From Methanobacteriota archaeon (GTDB lineage Archaea; Thermoplasmatota; Thermoplasmata; Methanomassiliicoccales; Methanomassiliicoccaceae), in assembly GCA_012518185.1 (NCBI GenBank), contig JAAYTA010000063.1, forward strand, positions 1-64,000: a DNA stretch of 64,000 nucleotides, in the 5' to 3' direction. The notes beneath the pieces are model-generated. The model saw nothing but the letters and a program-made list of their open reading frames with translations, searched no databases and was not told where the DNA came from. Both the position numbers and the translations under genes were made by a program. Within the stretch, counting starts at the first letter, position 1; each line of letters opens with the position of its first letter. Below, piece by piece: positions 25,836 to 35,171 of the stretch.

Positions 25836-26612
25836 TCATATCTCCTTAGCATGCCTCAGGATGAATTCTACAACATCACTGATTCCATCTACTGTGATAT
25901 CTAGAGGCTTGCCTATGAGTCCCATATGCTCAACCTCTGCATTGCGAGATATAGTAGATATTACCTTATCCTGATCAAGAGAGGTCATCATTTGTTTTGC
26001 GACCTCTTCATTGACTTTGTTTAGAATATAGTATATAGGCTTCCCCGCTTCTTCTGCCATCCCTCTGATCTTCTCAGATAATCTAATTGATTCGAATGAT
26101 GGATCTAATATTGCAATGACCATATCTGCCCCACCTGCCACCCCACGACCAAGATGCTCTACCCCTGCTTCAGTATCGATAATAACTACATCTTTAGGTC
26201 CAAGCTTCAGATTTCTAAGAAAGTCTTTAGATAGGCTACCAATCGGGCAAGCACATCCCTCTCCAAAGCTTCTTATTTTACCTATCTGCATGAGGTGTAA
26301 ATCTCCACTTACTGAGAGGCATTCAGACGGTATGTCTTCTATCCTCCATATTTGATCGAATAGAGGAACGCGTGGCTCCCCAGGATTTTTTGAAAACGAT
26401 GCCTTCATCTTTTCACCTAGCACCTTTTTACCTCCAAGATGCTCCATAAGCTCTTGAGAATTGCCTAAGCCTAGAAGTGCCTCTAGGCCAAAATTAGATT
26501 CATCGGTATCAACTATTAGGACTCGATAATTATTTTTGACCAAATTCATTGCTAGAAGGGAAGATATAGTGCTTTTTCCGCTTCCACCCTTTCCCGAGAT
26601 TATAATTTTCAT
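25836..26612 (-). CDS. CooC-type nickel-insertion ATPase (258 aa)
   Basis: A MinD/ParA-like P-loop ATPase with the deviant Walker A GKGGSGKST at residues 7-15. The CxC motif Cys120-Ala-Cys122 in GEGCACP matches the metal-binding site of CooC, which loads nickel into carbon monoxide dehydrogenase/acetyl-CoA synthase. It is the first gene of the operon, four bases before the binding-protein gene. Together they suggest metal uptake plus cytoplasmic delivery. No CODH gene is in the window, so the client protein is unknown. Confidence 0.85.
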   Translation of the reverse strand: MKIIISGKGGSGKSTISSLLAMNLVKNNYRVLIVDTDESNFGLEALLGLGNSQELMEHLGGKKVLGEKMKASFSKNPGEPRVPLFDQIWRIEDIPSECLSVSGDLHLMQIGKIRSFGEGCACPIGSLSKDFLRNLKLGPKDVVIIDTEAGVEHLGRGVAGGADMVIAILDPSFESIRLSEKIRGMAEEAGKPIYYILNKVNEEVAKQMMTSLDQDKVISTISRNAEVEHMGLIGKPLDITVDGISDVVEFILRHAKEI

Positions 26613-26682
26613 ATATATTCACCCTATAGGCTTGATTGCTAAAGTGAGCCTTAATCGGATTCGTTGTATATCAAATAGTATT

Positions 26683-26699
26683 ACGATATTAAAAATCGT
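26683..26699. promoter_or_regulatory. Inverted repeat around a TATA-like core before the CooC operon
   Basis: ACGAT (26683-26687) and ATCGT (26695-26699) flank an AT-only spacer that reads as a TATA-like TTTTTAATA on the minus strand. It lies about 75 bases before the CooC start and could be a regulator site overlapping the promoter. The arms are only five bases. Confidence 0.3.
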
Positions 26700-26782
26700 G
26701 TTATTCAGTGATCTCAGTGAGAAGGTGTAAAATGATCAGGTGCGTCTGAAATGTTGTGAATGCTCCAGGAAATGTCTTAGAC

Positions 26783-26793
26783 AAAATATATAA
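26783..26793 (+). promoter_or_regulatory. TATA box of the aIF5A gene
   Basis: AAAATATATAA ends 31 bases before the ATG at 26824, the distance expected for a TATA box of a nearly leaderless archaeal mRNA. No Shine-Dalgarno sequence is present before the ATG, which agrees. Confidence 0.6.
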
Positions 26794-26823
26794 CTTGAGG
26801 CCTGATACATCCCATGATAAAAT

Positions 26824-27207
26824 ATGTGGACACAGGCTGAGGTCAGAGAACTCAAGGTTGGACGCTATATGCTGATCGAAGATGAGCCTTGTAAAATCAT
26901 ATCCATCGATACGTCCAAGCCAGGAAAGCATGGTGAGGCTAAAAGTCGTATTGACGCGGTGGGTGTTTTCGACGATAAAAAGAGAAGTGTTGTTTATCCT
27001 GTAAAGCATAAGATACAGATACCTATGATCGATAAGAGAAAGGGGCAGATACTTACCGTTATGGGCGATGAGGCTGAGATAATGGATCTAGAAACATTTG
27101 AGAATTTTTCTATCCCTGTTGATTCAGAATTAAGAGATTCTATGCAACCTGGTGAAGAGATCCAATATTTAGTGGCGATGGGAAGGCGTAAAATTACTAG
27201 AGTCTGA
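26824..27207 (+). CDS. eif5A: Translation factor aIF5A (127 aa)
   Basis: Elongation/initiation factor 5A, which relieves ribosome stalling at polyproline and similar sequences. The hypusine site is Lys35 within SKPGKHG, in an N-terminal SH3-like domain, followed by an OB-fold domain. Modification requires a polyamine donor, a link to the putrescine genes at 14686-16612. It is a single-gene unit, convergent with glmM. Confidence 0.96.
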   Translation: MWTQAEVRELKVGRYMLIEDEPCKIISIDTSKPGKHGEAKSRIDAVGVFDDKKRSVVYPVKHKIQIPMIDKRKGQILTVMGDEAEIMDLETFENFSIPVDSELRDSMQPGEEIQYLVAMGRRKITRV

Positions 27208-27259
27208 AGGTAATAGTCACCGAGATATACTAGGTATTTTTATTTTAAAAATTGGACTA

Positions 27260-27281
27260 TTCCACATCTGATGATGTGGAA
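27260..27281. terminator. Bidirectional terminator hairpin between aIF5A and glmM
   Basis: TTCCACATC (27260-27268) and GATGTGGAA (27273-27281) are perfect nine-base arms with a four-base loop. Read on the minus strand it follows the glmM stop by 18 bases and leads into a TTTTT run. It lies between two convergent genes, so it may serve both. Confidence 0.65.
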
Positions 27282-27299
27282 ATATGATCCATATTATAA

Positions 27300-28649
27300 T
27301 TATTCAAGTAGACTTTCTAACACTTTCTGACAATTATCAGAATATTTTTGTGCATCCTTATCAGTCTGCGCTTCCGAGTATATCCGGAATAGTGGCTCAG
27401 TTCCTGATGGACGGATTAGTGTCCATCCGCTCTTAAACCATATCTTTACTCCATCAGTAGTGTCTACACGTTCATCACAATAATATTCAACTAACTTAGT
27501 AAGAACACTCTCTTTTCTACTGTCTGGGCATGCCATCTTACGTTTATCTTGGCAATATTTCGGAACGTTGTCCACTAATTTAGAGAGCGGTCCTTCAATT
27601 GCAACTATTTCTAATAATTTAGCTACAGTCATGGCTCCATCACGGCAGTATTGATGAAGTGGGAAAATAAGCCCTCCATTCTCTTCACCTCCAAATATGG
27701 CACCAGTCTCTATCATTTTCCTTGCCACTACAGGAGATCCTACTCGAGTATAGATTATCTCACCACCCGCTCTTCTTACCGCATCTTCTACAGCCATAGA
27801 CGAGGATACAGGCGTGACTACTATACCTCCATCATTTTCCCTGACCATGTATTCGGCCACAATAGCTAGTGAGCAATCTCCATAGAGATATCGCCCTCTA
27901 TCATCTACGAATATAGTTCTATCAGCATCTCCATCATGAGCAATGCCTAAATCAGCATCCGATGACTTTACCAAAGAGATTAAATCTTGCAGATGTGCCT
28001 CCACTGGTTCGCTAGGATGTCCTGGAAATGTTCCTTGGGGATTTGAATTTAAAGTCACTGCTTTTACATTAAGGTCATCTAATAATATAGGAGCGGTGAC
28101 AGAACCCGCTCCATTAGCGCAATCTAATACGGCGTGAAGATCTGCATCATGAATAGTCTTTGTATCTACCAATGACATGACATTTCTTAAATAGGGCTCA
28201 ACTGCCCTGGTGGCTCGATGCAGTGTGCCCACAGAGTTCCAGGCTTGTGACTTGAAGCTTTTTTCGAAGTATATTTTCTCAATTTGCTCTTCCTTATGAC
28301 GCGGCATTTCGGTGCCGTCGGCATCAACACACTTAATGCCATTGAATTCTGGAGGATTATGGGATGCAGTGATCACAATTCCCCCTGAAAGGGCGTTTTC
28401 CTTGACATAGAATTGAACTACCGGTGTAGGGACCATGCCAATATCGATCACTTCGACGCCAGTTGACATGAGGCCACAGGATACTGCACTCTTAATCATA
28501 TCTGCAGACGTCCTTGGATCATTTCCTATGACTACTTGTCCACTCATATACGTACCAATTGCTCTTCCCAAATCCATGGCCAATTGAATAGTCATGCCAT
28601 CATTTACAATTCCACGTACGCCATTGGTTCCAAAAATTTGCTGCGACAT
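27300..28649 (-). CDS. glmM: Phosphoglucosamine mutase/phosphomannomutase, GlmM family (449 aa)
   Basis: A second alpha-D-phosphohexomutase. TASHNP is at residues 94-99 (Ser96), with GDADRT metal loop, GGEENGG sugar loop and RPSGTEPLFRIYSE phosphate loop. It is closer to archaeal GlmM/PMM than the 432-residue paralog at 900, whose N-terminal loops are shorter. It is the last gene after the ABC importer and DUF47 genes, with a five-base gap. Its likely role is in UDP-GlcNAc or GDP-mannose supply for surface glycans. Confidence 0.9.
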   Translation of the reverse strand: MSQQIFGTNGVRGIVNDGMTIQLAMDLGRAIGTYMSGQVVIGNDPRTSADMIKSAVSCGLMSTGVEVIDIGMVPTPVVQFYVKENALSGGIVITASHNPPEFNGIKCVDADGTEMPRHKEEQIEKIYFEKSFKSQAWNSVGTLHRATRAVEPYLRNVMSLVDTKTIHDADLHAVLDCANGAGSVTAPILLDDLNVKAVTLNSNPQGTFPGHPSEPVEAHLQDLISLVKSSDADLGIAHDGDADRTIFVDDRGRYLYGDCSLAIVAEYMVRENDGGIVVTPVSSSMAVEDAVRRAGGEIIYTRVGSPVVARKMIETGAIFGGEENGGLIFPLHQYCRDGAMTVAKLLEIVAIEGPLSKLVDNVPKYCQDKRKMACPDSRKESVLTKLVEYYCDERVDTTDGVKIWFKSGWTLIRPSGTEPLFRIYSEAQTDKDAQKYSDNCQKVLESLLE

Positions 28650-28654
28650 TGGAT

Positions 28655-29341
28655 CTACCTGACCTTGCGAGAATCAGATATTATCAAGATGTATATCATG
28701 TCGGCTACATCTTTGCAGCTATCTGCAGAATTTTCAATGCCATGAAGCATGTCACGGAGTAAGAACACTGCTCTAGGATCAGTGTCGGAAAATAATATGG
28801 CTTTTTTAGTGGAGAAATATAGATCATCTATGATGTGTTCCTGCCTTTCGATCTCCCGGCTGCTCTCTCTTGCCCGATCATTATTGACTCCTAAATTCTC
28901 AATACTTACGAGTAGAGATTTGGTTGCTCGTGTAAGAGCCTTTGTCATATTAGCATAGCGAGACCATAAGTCACATGATACATTTACATCAGCTTCTAGG
29001 ATCAGTTGTAAATTTAATGATGCTTCTTTTGCCCAGTCAGATATAAAATCGATGCGGCGTACTAGTCTCAATAAATCCTCGCGCTGTCTTGACTCTAGAT
29101 CTCCTTTCGTTAAGCTAGCGCTTAAGGACTCTTCTACTAAATCGGCCTCTTCTTCAGCCATGAGTACTAGCTTTATTGCATCCATAGCTCCTTCTCGATC
29201 GTTGCTGCATAGTGCAGTGATTGCTCTGTTCAATCCCATTGTAGCATCACTCACTGCAATCACATGACTTCGTATTCCTTTTCGGACCAATGATTCCCTT
29301 CTGACTCCAAACCATTCCAACAACGACTTTCGTTCATTCAA
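28655..29341 (-). CDS. DUF47/PhoU-like protein (228 aa)
   Basis: An all-helical protein of the TIGR00153/DUF47 type, distantly related to PhoU. The pattern of repeated helices with DLVEESLSASLTKGDL and LLRDMLHGIENSADSCKDVADMI fits. Family members normally partner Pit phosphate transporters as regulators. Here the neighbour is an ABC importer instead. The start is TTG at 29341, overlapping the upstream stop by eight bases. Function by context: control of the importer or phosphate-linked signalling; not proven. Confidence 0.75.
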   Translation of the reverse strand: MNERKSLLEWFGVRRESLVRKGIRSHVIAVSDATMGLNRAITALCSNDREGAMDAIKLVLMAEEEADLVEESLSASLTKGDLESRQREDLLRLVRRIDFISDWAKEASLNLQLILEADVNVSCDLWSRYANMTKALTRATKSLLVSIENLGVNNDRARESSREIERQEHIIDDLYFSTKKAILFSDTDPRAVFLLRDMLHGIENSADSCKDVADMIYILIISDSRKVR

Positions 29342-30419
29342 GTTTAACAGCCTCCGCTATACCTCCAGGCGGCTTTGGATATACTAGCGCCGACTCCATG
29401 ACCCACCCAAGGGAGACAGTGTCTCCTACGTTAAAATCCATACCTCTTGCGACATGTACGTCGAACCCTAATATATCCTCACTATCAGCCTCTGCAGTAA
29501 TTCTGAGATAAGTCCCCATGAATGATATAGAGCGGATTGTAGAATTTAACCCTTCATCAGTAGCACGTACATTCTCTGGCCGTACAGAGATAACTACTAG
29601 ATCTCCAGGATCGAATTCTCCGGGCTGTGCTTCTACAATTGATCCATCTCTCAATTCTATTAAGGATCGTTCAATTCCACTAGATACAACTACACCATCT
29701 AATAGATTAGTTTCTCCAATGAAATTAGCAGTGAATAATTCTTTTGGCGCCCTATACATCATCTCAGGAGTATCTGATTCCACTATGCGCCCTCGGCGCA
29801 TAAGGACAATACGATCAGATACGGTCATTGCTTCCTCTTGGTCATGAGTGACGTGTAGTACTGTGAGTCCGAGATTTTTTGTGATGCGCCTTAGCTCATA
29901 TCTAAGATCTACTCTTACTCTAGCATCTAATGCTGATAGTGGTTCATCAAGGAGTAGCAATTTAGATCCTGAGGCAAGAGTTCTAGCCAACGCTACCTTC
30001 TGCTGTTCCCCTCCTGAAAGATCAGAAGGGAACATTTTCATGCGATCGAGTAGATTGACCAAATTCAAATACTGATTGGATACATTATGGCGTTCTCCTT
30101 CAGTCAGGTTCTTAACAATTGGTCCATACGATACATTTTCCAGCGCATTGAGGTGAGGAAATAAAGCTATATTTTGAAAGACATATCCAATGTCTCTTTC
30201 CTCAATAGGAGTCCCTATCATATCCTTTCCATCAATGAGTACTTGTCCCTCACTAGGTTCAAGTATGCCAGCAATCATACGAATAAGTGTAGTTTTGCCG
30301 CATCCAGATGGTCCTAGTATAGTAATGTATTCACCATCTTCTATCCTTAGATTGATATTGGATGATGCGACTACCTTTCCAAAGCGTTTACTAACGTTTT
30401 TAAGCTCCACCAGCGGCAT
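29334..30419 (-). CDS. ABC importer ATPase with TOBE-like C-terminus (361 aa)
   Basis: A MalK/PotA/ThiQ-type ATPase: Walker A GPSGCGKTT, signature LSGGEQQKVALA, Walker B LLLDEPLSALD and switch VTHDQEEAM, then about 110 residues of beta-rich TOBE-like domain (VVSSGIERSLIELRDGSIVEAQ and after). It follows another, different ATPase gene with no gap and is followed by DUF47. Paired with the neighbouring ATPase and the double permease it probably makes a heterodimeric importer. Confidence 0.9.
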   Translation of the reverse strand: MPLVELKNVSKRFGKVVASSNINLRIEDGEYITILGPSGCGKTTLIRMIAGILEPSEGQVLIDGKDMIGTPIEERDIGYVFQNIALFPHLNALENVSYGPIVKNLTEGERHNVSNQYLNLVNLLDRMKMFPSDLSGGEQQKVALARTLASGSKLLLLDEPLSALDARVRVDLRYELRRITKNLGLTVLHVTHDQEEAMTVSDRIVLMRRGRIVESDTPEMMYRAPKELFTANFIGETNLLDGVVVSSGIERSLIELRDGSIVEAQPGEFDPGDLVVISVRPENVRATDEGLNSTIRSISFMGTYLRITAEADSEDILGFDVHVARGMDFNVGDTVSLGWVMESALVYPKPPGGIAEAVKLE

Positions 30420-31514
30420 CTAATCCACCTTAAGCTCATCTTCTAATCCATTCTCAGGGTATGGGAATATTTTTGCCTTGTTTCGATTCCACCCTATGCC
30501 GACTTCATCTCCTACATTATAGCGTCCTCGACGCCTAACTGGAATTTTAGAAGAGAATCGTCCCACTCCTTCAATATCTACATCGACATGGACTACTCTC
30601 CCTTCAAAGAGTATTCGCTCGATTCGCCCCTTAAGAGGCGTTACCTCTCGCTTGAGTATGTGTGTCTGCCCTACTTTTACAGCAAGTACTACCTTAGAAC
30701 CTATCGGAAGGCTAGTGGCGCGAGCTCTTACTCTTCTACCATCATCATCCTCAATCTCAGCGCCAGTTGGTGTGGAATTCACTAATTTTCCAGTGAAAAA
30801 ATTAGATTGCCCTACGAAGTTGGCAACAAAAGGCGATTCTGGCTCATTGAATACTTCGGCAGGTGTCCCTACTTGCAGTATCTTTCCAGCTCTCAAAATA
30901 GCGATACGATCTGCCATCACTAGTGCTTCATCCTGATCGTGAGTGACGTGTATAACTGTTAACCCAAGCGTTCTGGCCAGTGATTTTAACTCCCTACGTA
31001 GATCAATACGTAGTCTGGCATCTAAAGCTCTTAAAGGTTCATCTAACAAGAGTACATCTGGACTAGTAGCAATTGCCCTAGCGAGTGCACAGCGTTGTTG
31101 CATCCCTCCTGATAATTCTTTAGGATAGGAATTGGCTCTTTCGCTCAAGCGTACCATATCTAGTAGTGATACGAGCATCTGTTCTTTGTCTGCTTCAGGT
31201 ATTTCTCTTATTTCTGGCCCAAATAAAACATTATCAGCTACAGTCATGGTGGGGAAGAGACAGTATGTCTGGGATAGTAATACAGCACTTCTTTCTTCTG
31301 GATCTAATGATGTAACGTCTCGGCCATCGAATAATACTCTGCCCTGATCGGGAGTCGTGAGCCCAGCTATTATTCTTAACACAGTAGTTTTACCTGCACC
31401 TGTAGGACCTAATAGACAAAGATATTCACCATCATTCACAGTTAAATTGAGCCCATTAGCGGCAGTTACGTCAGAATACCTCTTGACTATCCCTAGTAGA
31501 GTTACTGATGGCAT
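30420..31514 (-). CDS. ABC importer ATPase with TOBE-like C-terminus (364 aa)
   Basis: Same family as its downstream neighbour but clearly diverged: Walker A GPTGAGKTT, signature LSGGMQQRCALA, Walker B LLLDEPLRALD, switch VTHDQDEAL, and a TOBE-like tail. The ATG at 31514 follows GAGGTGG and shares one base with the permease stop (TAATG), so longer readings to 31589 are rejected. The genes for two ATPases and one fused permease imply a 1:1:1 transporter. Confidence 0.88.
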   Translation of the reverse strand: MPSVTLLGIVKRYSDVTAANGLNLTVNDGEYLCLLGPTGAGKTTVLRIIAGLTTPDQGRVLFDGRDVTSLDPEERSAVLLSQTYCLFPTMTVADNVLFGPEIREIPEADKEQMLVSLLDMVRLSERANSYPKELSGGMQQRCALARAIATSPDVLLLDEPLRALDARLRIDLRRELKSLARTLGLTVIHVTHDQDEALVMADRIAILRAGKILQVGTPAEVFNEPESPFVANFVGQSNFFTGKLVNSTPTGAEIEDDDGRRVRARATSLPIGSKVVLAVKVGQTHILKREVTPLKGRIERILFEGRVVHVDVDIEGVGRFSSKIPVRRRGRYNVGDEVGIGWNRNKAKIFPYPENGLEDELKVD

Positions 31515-33163
31515 TAAACCACCTCTTCTCGAGTAAAGCGACGTAGGAGTAGCATAAATACATACGATATTATTATCAAAATAATACAAGCCATAGCTGC
31601 CAAATAATAAGACTGTTCATTTACTAACTCAACAATATAGACTGGAGCAGTATTGGCATTGGCTACTACTGCTAATGTAGCTCCAGTCTCTCCAAGGCTT
31701 CTTGTGAAAGCCATTATAGCGCCAGCTAATATTGAGCCCTTTATCATCGGAAATAATACTCTTCGGAAGGATTGTATTGGTTTAGCGCCTAAAGTTCGAG
31801 CTGTCTCTTCGAAGGCAGGATCTATCCCTTCAACAGCACCAACAACATTGCGCACAACTAACGGGTACGTAAAGGCAACATGGGCTAATATAATGAGCAA
31901 TAATGGAAATGAAGCATTAGGATCAAAGTTACTCCAGAACAAACCTAGAGAGAATCCTAATGCGGCAGTTGGGACAATTAATGGAACATTAACAAGGACG
32001 TCTAGCATTTGAGATAGTCTTCCAGTCTTATTCTTTACTATATACAATGCCATTGGAATTCCCATAACTAGGTCTATCAGCGTCACAATAGTGGCTACTA
32101 AGAAAGAAGTTAGAAGGGCATCGATGAAGGGACTCCAATCGGCTTGTACAGGATTTGCAGTGAGAACGTAGGTGAATATAAAGAAGGAGGGTATGAGAAC
32201 TATTACGATTAGGAATATAATCGCAGATGTATCCTTTATTTTAGGAAATAGGCCTCTGCTGAGAAGTTTCTCAGGAGAGGGCCATACTTTACGTAGAGGA
32301 AGTCTAACCCTCATGATAACTATTTTTAGTACAAGTAATAGCACTAATGCAAGTATTATGAGCAATATACTAACGAATGAAAGGGCAGGAATGAGTGTTG
32401 GATCAGATACTGAGGCATCTTTCCAGAAGCCAATAAGAGATGGTCCTGTGTGAAAATCACCTTCCACCATTCTCCTACCATATAGAGTAGCTAATGCAAT
32501 TATTGTACCACCCGTCTCGCTGAGAGATCGCGCAAAACATAAGATGGCGCCCGTGACCAATCCTGCACGGAATAGTGGTAGAGTTATGGTGCGGACAGCA
32601 GTGAGTCGGCTTGCGCCCAATGTTCTTCCAGCTGTCTCATAAGTCTCATCTATCCCTCCTAAGATGGCAGTCAGGGATCTCACCATATATGGATATGAGA
32701 ACACGACATGTAGAAGGATTATCAGTATCATAGGTGATGATATTGTAGCTAGTGAAAACGGCGGAGGGTTTGGAGTAACTGCCCAAAATATAGCTGCTGA
32801 AAAGCCTAATGCCGCGGTAGGAACAGCCAGAGGCATATCTATCAAGGTATCTAGAAATTGCTTTCCCCTGAAGTCCTTGCGTGCCATCATCCATGCCAGT
32901 GGGAGACCTGCGACGAAATCAATGATAGTCACTATGGTCGCAATTTCAAATGCCACAATTATTGAACCAATTATAAGGTCCATCGTAGCTGGATCGCTTA
33001 GAACGTGTTCTTGTATCTCTGACCAATCAGTAATTGCATATGACAAAATATATACTGTTGGTATTATAACGAATAATAGGAAGAACGCAATGTTGAGAGC
33101 GGTCCATCCCTTTCTGAACCTCTTTCCAGATATTAATTCTACTAATTTATTGCCAGGCCCCAT
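31514..33163 (-). CDS. Double-length ABC importer permease (549 aa)
   Basis: Two binding-protein-dependent permease domains are fused in one chain, about 12 helices in all. Two EAA-like coupling motifs are visible: ETAGRTLGASRLTAVRT in the first half and EETARTLGAKPIQSFRR in the second. This layout is that of ThiP/FbpB-type permeases for thiamine, ferric iron or similar. No binding-protein gene is nearby, so the substrate stays open. A TTTATTAA box about 35 bases before the start may be the promoter. Confidence 0.9.
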   Translation of the reverse strand: MGPGNKLVELISGKRFRKGWTALNIAFFLLFVIIPTVYILSYAITDWSEIQEHVLSDPATMDLIIGSIIVAFEIATIVTIIDFVAGLPLAWMMARKDFRGKQFLDTLIDMPLAVPTAALGFSAAIFWAVTPNPPPFSLATISSPMILIILLHVVFSYPYMVRSLTAILGGIDETYETAGRTLGASRLTAVRTITLPLFRAGLVTGAILCFARSLSETGGTIIALATLYGRRMVEGDFHTGPSLIGFWKDASVSDPTLIPALSFVSILLIILALVLLLVLKIVIMRVRLPLRKVWPSPEKLLSRGLFPKIKDTSAIIFLIVIVLIPSFFIFTYVLTANPVQADWSPFIDALLTSFLVATIVTLIDLVMGIPMALYIVKNKTGRLSQMLDVLVNVPLIVPTAALGFSLGLFWSNFDPNASFPLLLIILAHVAFTYPLVVRNVVGAVEGIDPAFEETARTLGAKPIQSFRRVLFPMIKGSILAGAIMAFTRSLGETGATLAVVANANTAPVYIVELVNEQSYYLAAMACIILIIISYVFMLLLRRFTREEVV

Positions 33164-33226
33164 ATAGACCAGCCAGCGCCTGTAAAGAAGACTTGCTTAA
33201 TAAACTAATGTGAATTAGAGTCATGA

Positions 33227-34189
33227 TTATGCCAGTATTTCATCAGATATTGTCACGCCATCATCAACGATTGCACCAGGCCCGACCATGCAGTTCAAAA
33301 CTGTCGCCCTATTACCAATAATTGCGCCTTCCATGATCAGGCTATTGGAGATGGTTGCTCCTCGGCAGACTTTTGCTCCGTTCTCCACATACACATTTGG
33401 CCCTATCGTACTGGGCTCTAAATAGTCCGTCTCAATGAGGTTGTTTCCAATTACGCGAACACCTGTCGGATAATTATCAATTCCACATGTGTTGCTCTGT
33501 CCTCTATCTAATAAGATATGCTGGGCGCAAAGGAAGTTTTCCCTAGTTCCAGCATCTATCCAATATCCATCAAAAGTATAACCATATAGGCTACGATGCA
33601 ATATGTGAGGGAATACTTCTCGCTCTAGAGATACTACTCCCTCGGAGATGTGATCCAGCAATGCCGGCTCGAAAATGTACGCCCCTGCATTTATCTTATT
33701 AGACAATTCCTTACCTTTTGGAGGCTTTTCCTGGAACGTTGTTATTCTACCCAAATCATCAGTAGCTGCAACACCAAATGCTGAGGGATCGCTTACTGGC
33801 CATAATGCCATAGTTCCAATGCCACGGTGTGCTTTATGAACTTCAAGCATTGTCGTGAGATCTATAGAACATATTACATCGCCGTTGAATGCAAAGAATG
33901 TATCATCTAACCATTTGGAGACATTCTTTAGAGCACCGCCTGTTCCCATTGGTTCATCTTCATTGATTAATATTATGTCACGACCTACATCATTCTCTCT
34001 GAAATATCGCTCAAGAAGATCTTTCATGTACGATACTGCCAATATTACAGTATCTACTTCCTTAGGCAAGGGATCAATAATATGCCGGACCATAGGTGGT
34101 CCTGCCATTGGAATTAGTGGTTTAGGCATTGAGAAGGTTAGGGGGCGAAGGCGGGTGCCTAAGCCACCCGCTAAAATAACTGCTTTCAT
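33227..34189 (-). CDS. Sugar-phosphate nucleotidylyltransferase with left-handed helix (320 aa)
   Basis: GDP-mannose pyrophosphorylase/GlmU/RmlA-like nucleotidyltransferase. The signature LAGGLGTRLRPLT, lysine in PKPLIP, the FNGDV metal site and a C-terminal hexapeptide beta-helix of about 80 residues are visible. Unlike the protein at 2195 it lacks the long acetyltransferase helix. GDP-mannose or glucose-1-phosphate thymidylyl/uridylyl transfer are all plausible. It lies 13 bases after an Lsm gene. Confidence 0.83.
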   Translation of the reverse strand: MKAVILAGGLGTRLRPLTFSMPKPLIPMAGPPMVRHIIDPLPKEVDTVILAVSYMKDLLERYFRENDVGRDIILINEDEPMGTGGALKNVSKWLDDTFFAFNGDVICSIDLTTMLEVHKAHRGIGTMALWPVSDPSAFGVAATDDLGRITTFQEKPPKGKELSNKINAGAYIFEPALLDHISEGVVSLEREVFPHILHRSLYGYTFDGYWIDAGTRENFLCAQHILLDRGQSNTCGIDNYPTGVRVIGNNLIETDYLEPSTIGPNVYVENGAKVCRGATISNSLIMEGAIIGNRATVLNCMVGPGAIVDDGVTISDEILA

Positions 34190-34202
34190 GCATGTAGTGC
34201 CG

Positions 34203-34418
34203 TCATAGCGGCGATATACTTACAACGTTATTTCCACGAAGTACTACAGTGCCTAAGCGGCGAGTTTGCTCGGAGGTACGCTCTTCGGTGTCTTCCAAGA
34301 CCATGTTCATGTAGTCATCATATCCGGCAAGCTTTCCTTCCAGCACACGGCTGTCCTTGAGGAGTAGCGAAATCCGGTGATCCAAGGACTTTTCGAGCAA
34401 GGCAAGTGGTAGGACCAT
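34203..34418 (-). CDS. lsm: Archaeal Sm-like protein (Lsm, 71 aa)
   Basis: A single Sm fold that forms heptameric rings binding U-rich RNA. Sm1 is seen in LLLKDSRVLEGKLAGYDDYMNMVLED and Sm2 in GTVVLRGNNVVSISP. The ATG at 34418 gives the family N-terminus; a TTG two codons earlier is in frame. A TTTAAAT box about 35 bases upstream is a likely TATA element. Confidence 0.92.
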   Translation of the reverse strand: MVLPLALLEKSLDHRISLLLKDSRVLEGKLAGYDDYMNMVLEDTEERTSEQTRRLGTVVLRGNNVVSISPL

Positions 34419-34666
34419 AAACAATCACTATCGATGGGATTGTGGCATTCGAATTTAAACCTTTGTGAGCTTAGATGCTATACTGGCTTAATTGTATGAT
34501 ACGAATTTATTTAGAAATGATCTGTATCCAATAATAAGCGTCAACAAGTAATAGAACAAGTGAGGAGAGAAATATACTAGATAATCATCTGCATTAGTAA
34601 TAGTTAAAAATGACTAAAATTAGTAAATTTAAAGAGAGCATGAAGATGATCTACATAAGCATTTTA

Positions 34667-35170
34667 TTACTCTTTTGCCCTCTCTTCCATCCACTTCTTA
34701 ACTGAGACTCTACTGGTTCCATCTATACCAAAGTATTCTGAGAAGCGTTTAGTAGTTGTTAATTCAAGCGTCTGTCCCTTTTTACGAGCATATATCAATC
34801 CAAGATTCCTCAATGTTCTGACATCATCATAGATGCGAGATCCAAGAGATCTACTCAGATCACTCTGTAGCACCGGTTGGTGATAGGCGATCCAAGATGC
34901 AGTCCTTAGTACTTCGTCAGGGATTTCTTTTGGAGCGAATTGTCTACCAAAAGGCCGATATTCTTCCCTCAGGATTAGTGAGTATCCTGTTCCAGTCTTT
35001 GCCACTTCAATGCTAGAGCCCACTTCATCATATTGAGTGGTGAGTTTCTTAATTGCTCTTCGGATGATTCTCCTATCTATTTGAGTCCGAAGCTCTATTT
35101 CTGAGACTTTTACTGGCTTAGAAGCTGAAAATAATACTGCTTCTACAATCCGAACAGGATCCATATTCAC
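34667..35170 (-). CDS. scpB: Segregation and condensation protein ScpB (167 aa)
   Basis: A kleisin-associated dimer of winged helices. The N-terminal helix VEAVLFSASKPVKVSEIE and the second winged helix (QSDLSRSLGSRIYDDVRTLRNLGLI) are typical of ScpB. It is the last gene of smc-scpA-scpB, one base after the scpA stop. Confidence 0.88.
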   Translation of the reverse strand: MNMDPVRIVEAVLFSASKPVKVSEIELRTQIDRRIIRRAIKKLTTQYDEVGSSIEVAKTGTGYSLILREEYRPFGRQFAPKEIPDEVLRTASWIAYHQPVLQSDLSRSLGSRIYDDVRTLRNLGLIYARKKGQTLELTTTKRFSEYFGIDGTSRVSVKKWMEERAKE

Positions 35171-35171
35171 T

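Noticed and set aside
32664-33167. 167-codon plus-strand open frame antisense to the double permease
   Set aside because: It mirrors the codon pattern of the permease gene, which has two EAA motifs.
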